The translations under genes and the position numbers were made by a program. A DNA stretch of 50,231 bases from a bacterium HR30 (GTDB lineage Bacteria; Desulfobacterota; Binatia; HRBIN30): assembly GCA_002898795.1 (NCBI GenBank), contig BEIG01000010.1, forward strand, positions 1 through 50,231, read 5' to 3'. The notes under the pieces are model-generated. The model worked only from the letters and a program-made list of their open reading frames with translations. It searched no databases and was not told the origin of the DNA. Below are positions 43,606-50,231 of the stretch, in pieces (position 1 is the stretch's first letter; each line of letters begins with the position of its first letter).

Positions 43606-44943
43606 TCACTCTCGCAAGCCGAGGGCGCGGGCGAACACTACGAATAACTCAGTTTGGTCGTGTCGGCCGGCGAGTTGTTCGCTGTAAGGGCCGGACGCAA
43701 ACACCGATACGTCGCTACCCGTGTGAGTTTGCGAGCCAGCAGGAGCGTTGGTTGCGTATCCGACGGTTAGTAACGCTCCCTCGTTCGTGACCAAGGTGCT
43801 GAGCAGTCCGGGGAAATGCGCTCCGGCGGAGGGGTGCGGCACGATTTGCGTGGCGTGCGCATGATCCGCAGTGACCACGAGTAACGTGTTGCCTCGCTCT
43901 TGTGCGTACTTCCAAACGAGGTCCACAGTGCGGTCGAACTCGGCCGTTTCTCCAATTTGCGCGCAAGGGTCGGCTGCGTGTGCGCTTTTGTCGATGTTGG
44001 CGCCTTCGACCTGCAAGAAAAATGGCCGTCCGCGCTCGCGAGCAAGTTGGTCCAGGATTTCCAGCGCTTTCCGGGTCATCTCCTCGAGCGTTGGCTGCTC
44101 TGGTGGCCGACCTGCGGGCTGGCAGCGCTGGGGACCGCTTCCTGGGTAAGGCCGCGCCGGTTCGCCTTTCCAGAGTCGGTCGAAATCACCCTCAGCAAAA
44201 AGGCCGAGCACCGGAGGCCTAAGCGGCCCTTCGAGCTGGCTCGTCGTGGTAACGACGGTGAAACCAAGTTGGTGAGCAGTGTCGAGAAGAGCTTGCGGGT
44301 TCCCTAGGCCACCCCAATGCTGCTCGAAGCGCCGGCGACCGCCGCCAAGCACAATTTCGAAGCGCTGATGAAGGATTTGCTCGGCAATGGACCCGAGCCC
44401 TCCGCTCTCTCGACGGAACTCGGGGCAAAAGGCCAGATCGTTTGGGCCTTGGCAGACGCGGGCATTGATGTGTGCTGCCAGCGCAGCCGGAGTTGCATCG
44501 GTGATTTCTGCGGTGGTGACAATGCCGACTGGAATACCGGCGGCGCGGCTTAACTCGGCTAAAGTTGCTAGGGGCTCCCCGGTTTGCGGGGCGGTGGAAA
44601 GCCTTCCGACGCTGGTTTTCTTCCCTGTAGCCCAGGCGGTGGCACTGGCCGCTGAGTCGACAACGTAATCGGGCAAGTGGGGAGCGTTTTCCACAACGGC
44701 ATATGTGGTCATTCGTCCGAGAACGGGGAGTTTCTCCATGGTGAGATGGCCCCCGGCCCCCGTGAGGTAGTTCCTAGCGGCGGCCAACTCTGCGTCCCCC
44801 AAGCCATCACCAATCAAAAGGATGACGTTTGTCCCCCGGGGGCTGGGGCGCTCCTTGATCCGGCGAGCGTTACAGCCTGCCAACGCGACGGCTGCAGCGA
44901 GAGAGCAAAGGAGTACGGTCGCGGTGCGTTGGCGAAGTTTCAT
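43606..44943 (-). CDS. phoA: Alkaline phosphatase (PhoA type), lipoprotein
   Basis: Signal with lipobox LAGC (MKLRQRTATVLLCSLAAAVALAGC), so tethered to a membrane. NVILLIGDGLGD supplies the first metal-binding Asp. VDSAASATAWATGKKT has the nucleophilic Ser102 equivalent. GANIDKSAHAADP and VTADHAHATQIVPH bring further metal ligands, and HTGSDVSVFASGP carries the last His. The 445 aa length fits. It releases phosphate from monoesters outside the cytoplasm. It overlaps the upstream small lipoprotein stop (ATGA) and ends 17 bases from the convergent PON gene. No Pho box was recognised. Confidence 0.93.
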   Translation of the reverse strand: MKLRQRTATVLLCSLAAAVALAGCNARRIKERPSPRGTNVILLIGDGLGDAELAAARNYLTGAGGHLTMEKLPVLGRMTTYAVVENAPHLPDYVVDSAASATAWATGKKTSVGRLSTAPQTGEPLATLAELSRAAGIPVGIVTTAEITDATPAALAAHINARVCQGPNDLAFCPEFRRESGGLGSIAEQILHQRFEIVLGGGRRRFEQHWGGLGNPQALLDTAHQLGFTVVTTTSQLEGPLRPPVLGLFAEGDFDRLWKGEPARPYPGSGPQRCQPAGRPPEQPTLEEMTRKALEILDQLARERGRPFFLQVEGANIDKSAHAADPCAQIGETAEFDRTVDLVWKYAQERGNTLLVVTADHAHATQIVPHPSAGAHFPGLLSTLVTNEGALLTVGYATNAPAGSQTHTGSDVSVFASGPYSEQLAGRHDQTELFVVFARALGLRE

Positions 44944-45338
44944 AATGGCGGCAGCTCTTGGGTATGATGTGCCCAGGCGATATCTCGCACGACGCCGTCA
45001 AAATCGAAAAGGACCAACACACGGTCGCGGGTTTCGAATCGTCTCGTGTACGTGAACCAGTTCGTGCCGGTAATTGGGTCGCGCAGGCGAAGCGAGGAGT
45101 AGTTCAGCCGCGCGTAGGTGTAAACGAAGGCATCGCCATTGGTTTGATGAAAAATTTGCGTGGGTGGGCCGAACTCGCGGAGCACGTCGCTGCGGGTCGA
45201 CACCCCCGGTACGATGCGGGTGACATCTCCCCGCAGCGGGGAGTCTTGATACGTTCGAGCAATCGTGCACCCGGTTGCGAGCAGCCAGCTCGTGCAAACG
45301 ACTGCGGCAAGGGCCGGTCGAGAAAAACTCATGGTCAT
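44940..45338 (-). CDS. Small lipoprotein, BamE/SmpA-like fold, tandem copy 2
   Basis: A 132 aa protein with signal and lipobox-like ATGC (LLATGCTIARTY). VPGVSTRSDVLREFGPPTQIF is the helix-turn typical of BamE/SmpA-type and related small beta-lipoproteins (GxTxxxVLxxFGxP). It is followed by strands (AFVYTYARLNY, RDRVLVLFDFDGVVRDIAW). It appears to be a paralogue of the gene two bases upstream, with YxDxPL, GVxTxxxVLxxFGPP and VLLxFD elements in common. Function unknown. Co-translated with phoA. Confidence 0.78.
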   Translation of the reverse strand: MTMSFSRPALAAVVCTSWLLATGCTIARTYQDSPLRGDVTRIVPGVSTRSDVLREFGPPTQIFHQTNGDAFVYTYARLNYSSLRLRDPITGTNWFTYTRRFETRDRVLVLFDFDGVVRDIAWAHHTQELPPL

Positions 45339-45340
45339 CG

Positions 45341-45817
45341 TCAGTGAGAGGAGCGGGACAAAAAGCCAAACCTAGGAAGCTCAGCGGTACCCTTGCGGAA
45401 GGCAAAATCTTCCACGCGATTGTCGCCGTCGAAGAAGATAACGAGGGAGTCGTTTTTTTGATCGAACTCGGCGTAGTTAAACAGCAGCAAGACCAGCGCC
45501 AGAGCGTTCGCCCGCGAGTAGGTGTATCGGAACCACCGGGCGCTAACGATCCGTTCGACTGGGGGCTTGTCGCCGCGCCGAGACAAAAACGGTTCGAACG
45601 GTATGCCGATCGCGGTAAGCTCCCTGGCGTCGATTTCCTGAGGCGGCCCGAACATCTCTAGAACTTGTGCTTTTGTGGTGACCCCTCGTTGCAGGCGAGC
45701 AACTTTATTTTCGTCTAGGGGGTGGTCGCGGTAGACCCGTCCCATGACACAACCACTGGCAACGGTCCCTACCAGCGGCGCGGCAACTACGAGAAAGCTC
45801 ACCCAATTCCCGCCCAT
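45341..45817 (-). CDS. Small lipoprotein, BamE/SmpA-like fold, tandem copy 1
   Basis: A 158 aa protein with a signal ending VASGC and the body VYRDHPLDENKVARLQRGVTTKAQVLEMFGPPQEID, then WFRYTYSRANALALVLLLFNY and DSLVIFFDGDNRVEDFAF. The same opening and fold as the next gene (2-base gap), with about 25 extra residues in the middle (RELTAIGIPFEPFLSRRGDKPP). A duplication is the simplest reading. Function unknown; the operon with a lipoprotein phosphatase suggests envelope work. Confidence 0.78.
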   Translation of the reverse strand: MGGNWVSFLVVAAPLVGTVASGCVMGRVYRDHPLDENKVARLQRGVTTKAQVLEMFGPPQEIDARELTAIGIPFEPFLSRRGDKPPVERIVSARWFRYTYSRANALALVLLLFNYAEFDQKNDSLVIFFDGDNRVEDFAFRKGTAELPRFGFLSRSSH

Positions 45818-45863
45818 GGTTTCTCCTCCGCAACGGGGTCAGGAATACCTGATGCCGCGGTCG

Positions 45864-46607
45864 TTACAATACGTAGCCGCGGGGTCCGGATGCGACCAAA
45901 ATTGCCTCGCTGTAGTGAAGTGCTTGTTCCGCGTCGATTTCAATGCGTTGCAGGGTGACTTCGAACCGGTTGAGCGGGCAGTGCACGAGCACGGCCAGCA
46001 TCGCCGCTTCGCCGTGTCGGACAAGAGCGGGCTGGTAGCGTTCTACGGGATGAACCAGTTGCCAGTCGGGGCTGGAGACAAGCTGCGAAAACTCGTCGAG
46101 ACTTGCCAGCACGTGGGAATACGCCCATCGCGCGCTCGCCCAAAGTTCCTGGATGACAAACCAGTACTCGAAGTACCCTTGCGCAGTGCGCGGAAAGGAA
46201 AAATGGCGGTACAAAAGCTCTACGTCTTCGTTTGGTGCTCCTCGTTCAATCGCCCCCATGCTGTCCGGCGGCGGGTGCCACGGAAGCAGCCGCCGAACTG
46301 CATCGACTGGGGTGTCTGCCCGAGCAACAAACGGCCGAACCCGCAGGTCTCGTCCATGTTGGCCGAAACAACAGTACCGTACGCGATATCCGGGAACGAG
46401 TTGCACGCTCGGAAAGGCTTCGAGCACCTCTTCCGCGTTGGTTTCGAACCAAGCCTGCCAGTAGCTGGCGTCAAAACCAGAGGGCGCGGTACCCACGCGA
46501 GCCCCTGTGCGTTCGCGAACCTGGTGAATTCGTTCGCGGCACGTTCGCACGTGCGCAGGCGAGATAAACTCGACAGCCGGGTCGGAAGAGCTGGAGCTTT
46601 GGGTCAT
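45864..46607 (-). CDS. Conserved-looking hypothetical protein
   Basis: A 247 aa protein without signal peptide or transmembrane segment. It has charged helices near the start (HVRTCRERIHQVRERTG), many Trp/Tyr/His residues in the middle (YWQAWFETNAEEVLEAFP; YFEYWFVIQELWASARWAYSHVL) and a beta-like end (LNRFEVTLQRIEID). I do not recognise it. The minus ORF is preferred over the overlapping plus ORF 45744-46613 because it sits in line with the downstream lipoprotein-phoA operon (46-base gap) and has a more protein-like composition. Confidence 0.6.
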   Translation of the reverse strand: MTQSSSSSDPAVEFISPAHVRTCRERIHQVRERTGARVGTAPSGFDASYWQAWFETNAEEVLEAFPSVQLVPGYRVRYCCFGQHGRDLRVRPFVARADTPVDAVRRLLPWHPPPDSMGAIERGAPNEDVELLYRHFSFPRTAQGYFEYWFVIQELWASARWAYSHVLASLDEFSQLVSSPDWQLVHPVERYQPALVRHGEAAMLAVLVHCPLNRFEVTLQRIEIDAEQALHYSEAILVASGPRGYVL

Positions 46608-46977
46608 GACTAGGCGAGTAGCTTACGATCACACTACCTGAAAGCGAGAGCCACGGACGCGAATGGCCTGGCGGTAGAGTGCGTGGATGAAGCGCGGGAC
46701 CCGTGTTCCCGCAACCTCGTTGCCGGCTAGGGGCAGCCGTTGCGGCTCCATGGGTGAGAGTGCGGAGGCCAAGCTTCTGCGCTCGAATGAGAGGAGGGAC
46801 CTTTGCTGCGGCAGACCTCCCGTACGGCGGGGCCGCCGAACGTCGCGGTGGCGGAGAACCCGGCCCCATTCAATCATGCGCGGTTGGCACTGAACTGGCC
46901 AGACGCCCACTGTCGAACAAGGGCCCTCGTACACTTGCATTCACGAATGGAGCTAGGTAAAGGGACGGCCGCGACAT
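46608..46977. other. Intergenic region, no gene recognised
   Basis: About 370 bases lie between the hypothetical gene start (minus) and the riboswitch. Short ORFs here are low-quality and lack ribosome binding sites. It should hold the promoter for the riboswitch-M23 transcript and that of the minus operon; I cannot point to boxes. Confidence 0.4.
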
Positions 46978-47108
46978 AGGCCGAATCCCTGGAGACAGGG
47001 AGCGGGGGAACCAAGATTTTTGGGGTGAATCCCGAGGACGGATGCAATCCTGATCCGAGGGTAGGGTAACTCTTTGAACCCGAACCCGGCAGCTAACCTC
47101 GTAGGCCT
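46978..47108 (+). promoter_or_regulatory. c-di-AMP riboswitch aptamer (ydaO/yuaA type)
   Basis: The leader of the M23 hydrolase gene matches the ydaO aptamer from memory in order: P1 5' strand AGGCC then GAATCC, GAGCGGGGGAACC, TTTTTGGGGTGAATCC, GGTAGGGTAAC, CCCGAACCCGGCAGCTAAC and CTCGT, closed by the P1 3' strand GGCCT. The P1 strands (46978-46982 and 47104-47108) are perfectly complementary. The repeated GTGAATCC / GCAGCTAAC halves are the pseudo-symmetric parts that bind two c-di-AMP molecules. In Bacillus and others this class controls wall hydrolases and K+ transporters; here it precedes a LytM/M23 peptidase, the expected kind of target. Confidence 0.9.
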
Positions 47109-47112
47109 TCAA

Positions 47113-47219
47113 GGAGAGGCGCCGACACCTGGTGACGGCCTCGGGGCCTTGCCAGAGCCGGCAGCAAGCCGTTGTGCGGTGGGACGTGGCCTCTCCCGGT
47201 ATGTCGCGGAAAGGAGAGG
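47113..47219 (+). promoter_or_regulatory. Likely translational expression platform of the riboswitch
   Basis: CCTCTCC (47190-47196) is complementary both to GGAGAGG right after the aptamer's P1 (47113-47119) and to the identical GGAGAGG in the Shine-Dalgarno region (47213-47219). The second pairing makes a 7-bp hairpin with a 16-base loop that hides the ribosome binding site of the M23 gene. No T tract suitable for an intrinsic terminator is seen between aptamer and start. Switching between the two pairings is inference. Confidence 0.55.
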
Positions 47220-47225
47220 AGGAGT

Positions 47226-48494
47226 ATGGACCACGCGCAACGGAGGGTATGGCTTACGGTGCTCACGGCGACCACATGCGTGGCGCTTGTAAGCCCCGGG
47301 CTTGGCGCAACCAAACGTGCCCCGAACCGCGGCCCGGCAACGCAATCCTTGCGGGTCGAGCGGCACGTCGTCGCGAGTGGAGAAACCTTAACCTCGATCT
47401 TGGCGCAGCGGGGTTTGCAGACCAGCGAAATTTTGCGTTGGCATGAGGCAATGCAAGCAGCGGCTGGCGAGTTCGCGCTGAGTCCTGGCCATGTGCTCCG
47501 ATTGGAGTTTCAAGGGCAGGTGCTGACGCGGACGAGTTACGAGGTCGACGACTGCGTCCGGGTGAAGGTGGAACGCCGCGGCAAACGGTTACTCGGGAAA
47601 ACCGAACCATTGCAGGCGCGGGTGCGCATGGTGGCGCGAGAAGGCGTGGTAACCAAGTCTTTTTCCGCGGCCGCCCGGCAAGCTGGAATTCCCAACGCCA
47701 TCGTGTCGAAGATGGCGGACGTGTTGGGCTGGGAATTTGATTTTCGGCGCGTTCGAGCCGGCGACCGCTTTCGCGTTCTCTACGAAGAGCGGACGAGTGT
47801 CGATGGCCGACCCTTGTCTCCCGGCAAGTTGTTGGCCGCGGAAATCCGCAGTGGAAAGCGGGTGTACCAAGCCTTCTTTTACGATGACGGAGGCGAAGGC
47901 ACGTACGTGGACGGCAATGGTCGCACGCTCTCGAACGGTTTCTTGCGCTTTCCCGTGGAGTTTACCCGCATTACCTCGCACTTTTCGCGGCAACGCTTTC
48001 ATCCTGTGTTGCAGGTCGGTCGCCCGCACCATGGCGTAGATTTCGCGGCTCCAGCAGGCACCCCTGTGAGAGCGGCCGGAGACGGGGTGGTCGTGTCTGC
48101 CGGGTGGGAAGGCGATTACGGAAATCAAGTGGAGATTCGCCACGAGAATGGATGGTCCACCGTGTACGCCCATCTGAAGGGGTTTGCCCCCGGCATCAAG
48201 CCAGGGCGCGCTGTTCGCCAAGGTGAGGTGATTGGCTATGTCGGGCAGACTGGCCTCGCGACGGGCCCGCATCTGCACTTCGGTCTTTTTCGAAATGGGC
48301 AATACCAGAACCCCCTTACCGCCAAGGTGGAACTACGCCGCGAAGTGAGGGACCCGGTGCGGTTTGCGGAGGCAAAGCGAACTCTGCTGCGGCAAATTTC
48401 GGCGCTTGTACGGCCGGCGCCACCGGTGGCGGCAACGATGCTTGCAACCGGGCCCAGTACGCTGCGCCCGTCGATGGTCTCGCTGCAGCCCTAA
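47226..48494 (+). CDS. M23/LytM-family peptidoglycan endopeptidase with OapA/LysM-like N-terminus
   Basis: ATG 47226 follows GGAGAGGAGGAG directly; the ORF-track start 47172 lies within the leader. A signal peptide (MDHAQRRVWLTVLTATTCVALVSPGLG) leads to a LysM/OapA-like stretch (VERHVVASGETLTSILAQRG), a Csd3/MepM-type middle domain (GWEFDFRRVRAGDRFRVLYEE) and the catalytic LytM domain. The latter carries zinc ligands in HHGVDFAAPAGTPV and HLHFG plus the WSTVYAHL His, so it should be active. It cleaves peptide cross-links in the periplasm. The 422 aa length fits the MepM group. Control by c-di-AMP is inferred from the leader. Confidence 0.93.
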   Translation: MDHAQRRVWLTVLTATTCVALVSPGLGATKRAPNRGPATQSLRVERHVVASGETLTSILAQRGLQTSEILRWHEAMQAAAGEFALSPGHVLRLEFQGQVLTRTSYEVDDCVRVKVERRGKRLLGKTEPLQARVRMVAREGVVTKSFSAAARQAGIPNAIVSKMADVLGWEFDFRRVRAGDRFRVLYEERTSVDGRPLSPGKLLAAEIRSGKRVYQAFFYDDGGEGTYVDGNGRTLSNGFLRFPVEFTRITSHFSRQRFHPVLQVGRPHHGVDFAAPAGTPVRAAGDGVVVSAGWEGDYGNQVEIRHENGWSTVYAHLKGFAPGIKPGRAVRQGEVIGYVGQTGLATGPHLHFGLFRNGQYQNPLTAKVELRREVRDPVRFAEAKRTLLRQISALVRPAPPVAATMLATGPSTLRPSMVSLQP

Positions 48495-48536
48495 ACGGCA
48501 AATTTTCCACGCCCTCGGGTTCTTGTTCCCCTCACC

Positions 48537-49976
48537 TCAGAGAATTTCGCGAGGCTGGTGCCGTTTGGCCTCGGGGTAGCTGGCGAGCAGTTGGCGCGCT
48601 GCTTGGGTAAAAGCGTCGGTCTGGCGTAGGGCGTTGCCCAACAGGTGGTCAACCTGACTGAGAACGTTCTCGATCGTCGCCCGGTCAAGGCCGAGCTCGT
48701 GGCGTGCTGCCAGTCGCGCAACGAAATCCGCTCCCTCTCTGCCTTCACGCGCAGCCAAAGCTGCTGCTTGCGCTTCCTCCTGAATCATCGCATGTGCTTG
48801 CTCTCGCCCTACACCGCGACGCACGGCTTCCATGAGCAACGTGGTCGTGGCGAGGAACGGCGCGTGGCGCCGCCATTCCGTGGTGAGAGCAGCCGAAAAC
48901 AGGCGAAAGTTTTTGAGCACGGCCAAGAAAGTTTCCAGCAAGCCGTCGCCGGCGAGAAACACCCCGGGTAAGGCCACGCGGCGCACCACAGAACAGGAAA
49001 CATCGCCTTCGTTCCATTGGTCTCCCGCTAGCTCCGCGAGCATAGCGGCGTAGCCGCGAACGACCACGTGCAGGCCATTGAGCCGCTCGCAACTGCGCGT
49101 GTTCATCTTATGCGGCATGGCAGACGACCCAACTTGCCCTGCCGCGAAACCCTCGGTGGCGATTTCGAGGCCCGCCATCAGGCGTAGCGTTTTGGCGAAA
49201 CTGCTGGGCGCCGCACAGAGTTGCACCACGATACTCCCAAGGGCAGCGTCCAGGCTTCTGGGGTATACCTGCCCCACGGCGCCAAGAGAACGTTGAAACC
49301 CGAGGAAATTCCGCACAGCTTGCTCCAGGCGATCCACTTTCTCTGCATTGCCTTGGAACAGAGTCAGCAAATCGAGTTGCGTTCCGACCGGGCCTTTGAG
49401 GCCGCGCAGGGGATATTGGCTGAGAAACCCCTGCAAGTGCTCGATCGCGAGCATCAGCTCCTCGCCCCACATCGCTAACCGACGGCCAAATGTGGTGGGC
49501 TGTGCAGGCACGTTGTGCGTGCGGGCGGGGATGATCGTGTGCCGGTATTCCTCTGCTCGGTCCGCAATCCATCCTACCGCTGCTACCGCCTTCTCCAGCA
49601 GGAGAGTGGCTGCTCGAAAGATTTGGAGCTGCTCGACGTTTTCGGTGAGGTCGCGGCTGGTCAAGCCCTTATGGATGTGTTCGTAACCAGCGAGCGCACA
49701 GAACTCCTCGATCCGCGCCTTGACGTCGTGTTTCGTGACCCGTTCCCGAGCGCGGATTCGCTCCAAGTCGACCTGCGCCTTCACCCGCTCATAGGCGTCA
49801 ATGGCCTCCTGAGGTACGTCGAGGCCAAGCTCTTTTTGTGCCTTGAGCACCGCAATCCACAGCTCCCGTTCCAGCAACACTTTGCCCTCGGGCGACCAAA
49901 TGCTCGCCATTTCAGGGCTGGCGTAACGTTCCGCGAGCACGTCCGGCAGCAAAGAGCGCCACACACCGTCAGCCAT
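48537..49976 (-). CDS. purB: Adenylosuccinate lyase
   Basis: Catalyses two fumarate-releasing steps of purine synthesis (SAICAR to AICAR, adenylosuccinate to AMP). The fumarase/aspartase-superfamily signature is GSSAMPHKMNTRSCE; TSRDLTENVEQLQ and RTHNVPAQPTTFG bring the other two active-site regions. The 479 aa length and the TSRDxTEN form resemble the actinobacterial/eukaryotic-like PurB branch more than the short Bacillus type. Other purine genes are not in the window. It converges with the M23 gene (42-base gap). Confidence 0.95.
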   Translation of the reverse strand: MADGVWRSLLPDVLAERYASPEMASIWSPEGKVLLERELWIAVLKAQKELGLDVPQEAIDAYERVKAQVDLERIRARERVTKHDVKARIEEFCALAGYEHIHKGLTSRDLTENVEQLQIFRAATLLLEKAVAAVGWIADRAEEYRHTIIPARTHNVPAQPTTFGRRLAMWGEELMLAIEHLQGFLSQYPLRGLKGPVGTQLDLLTLFQGNAEKVDRLEQAVRNFLGFQRSLGAVGQVYPRSLDAALGSIVVQLCAAPSSFAKTLRLMAGLEIATEGFAAGQVGSSAMPHKMNTRSCERLNGLHVVVRGYAAMLAELAGDQWNEGDVSCSVVRRVALPGVFLAGDGLLETFLAVLKNFRLFSAALTTEWRRHAPFLATTTLLMEAVRRGVGREQAHAMIQEEAQAAALAAREGREGADFVARLAARHELGLDRATIENVLSQVDHLLGNALRQTDAFTQAARQLLASYPEAKRHQPREIL

Positions 49977-50231
49977 TCTGTAATCCCTTTATGAAAATAC
50001 GCTGACCGTTACCAGCCAGTGCTCTGCTGGCTAGCAGCGTTTCTAGGGCATGTTGTCAAGTCGCTTCGCCGGTGGAGTCGGTTGACTCGGGACAGGTGAA
50101 ACGGTGCGTGACTGGCGGCTAGGAGTACCCGTCGCGGCTACAGCGGAAACTCCACGGGTTGGCGTACCACGAACGTTGGGCTGAGTGGGTGTGCCGTGGG
50201 TGGGGGAACGAGGATGCGCAGTTGGCTCCGG
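49977..50231. other. Intergenic end of window, nothing recognised
   Basis: The last 255 bases hold the purB promoter region. A small inverted repeat (AGCCAG/CTGGCT at 50014-50032) is the only structure noted; no ORF is supported. Confidence 0.4.

Noticed and set aside
45744-46613. Plus-strand ORF of 289 aa
   Set aside because: It overlaps three minus-strand genes, has no ribosome binding site and no recognisable domain; the minus frames form a coherent operon.
1-50231. CRISPR arrays, insertion sequences, tRNA/rRNA genes, phage or plasmid genes
   Set aside because: No direct-repeat array, transposase, tRNA-like T-loop context or integrase-type ORF was recognised by reading; a tool-based scan (tRNAscan-SE, ISEScan) was not possible.

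Overview
The window is a gene-dense, GC-rich chromosomal segment of a Gram-negative bacterium. Outer-membrane proteins (an alginate-export-type porin and an OmpA-family protein), many lipoproteins and a Tat-exported molybdoenzyme support a diderm envelope. The mix of fatty-acid/CoA genes, a type II DMSO-reductase-family operon, glcDEF and a c-di-AMP (ydaO-type) riboswitch suggests an environmental, probably uncultivated lineage of the deltaproteobacteria/Binatota/Rokubacteria kind. That placement is inference; no rRNA or marker tree is available. I saw no IS elements, phage genes, CRISPR arrays, tRNAs or rRNAs, so this looks like core or metabolic chromosome.

Layout. 1-4.7 kb: the end of a giant coiled-coil protein with two degenerate receiver-like domains. 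4.8-10 kb: acyl-CoA synthetase, a stand-alone domain resembling the C-terminus of cholesterol-oxidase-like GMC proteins, a methyltransferase, an isocitrate-lyase/PEP-mutase family enzyme and a radical SAM/SPASM protein. 10-12.6 kb (minus): a homodimeric pyruvate dehydrogenase E1 lacking the usual N-terminal segment. 12.8-24.8 kb (plus): the centrepiece, made of a porin, then a four-gene type II molybdoenzyme operon (alpha, beta, haem-b gamma, TorD-like chaperone; alpha and beta resemble nitrite oxidoreductase NxrA/NxrB most, as far as I can recall), running by overlapping start/stop codons into glcD-glcE-glcF. 24.8-27.8 kb: two remotely paralogous lipoproteins flanking an M48 metalloprotease lipoprotein. 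28-30.3 kb (minus): an ECHDC3-like crotonase without the usual catalytic glutamates, and an MFS transporter. 30.5-35.7 kb: OmpA-like protein, RlmI-like RNA methyltransferase, SnoaL-like protein and a soluble orphan histidine kinase. 35.7-37.2 kb (minus): quinone oxidoreductase and a small membrane protein. 37.6-43.6 kb (plus): patatin, a pair of adjacent acyl-CoA dehydrogenases of which one lacks the catalytic glutamate, an acetoacetate-decarboxylase-family protein and a paraoxonase-like lactonase. 43.6-46.6 kb (minus): an unknown protein, two paralogous small lipoproteins and a PhoA-type alkaline phosphatase in one likely operon. 47-48.5 kb: a c-di-AMP riboswitch leader followed by a LytM/M23 peptidoglycan hydrolase. 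48.5-50 kb (minus): purB.

How the genes work together. The molybdoenzyme should act in the periplasm: Tat motif on alpha, signal peptide on gamma, dedicated chaperone. It would pass electrons through the beta Fe-S clusters to the gamma haem. Its substrate cannot be read from sequence alone; nitrite/nitrate chemistry and water-dependent hydroxylation of a hydrocarbon or steroid-like compound are both open. The surrounding CoA-ester genes, the cholesterol-oxidase-like domain and the heteromeric-looking acyl-CoA dehydrogenase pair fit breakdown of lipids or polycyclic side chains. The M23 hydrolase is probably controlled by c-di-AMP through translation, because a CCTCTCC segment in the leader can pair either with the Shine-Dalgarno region or with a copy of the same sequence just after the aptamer.
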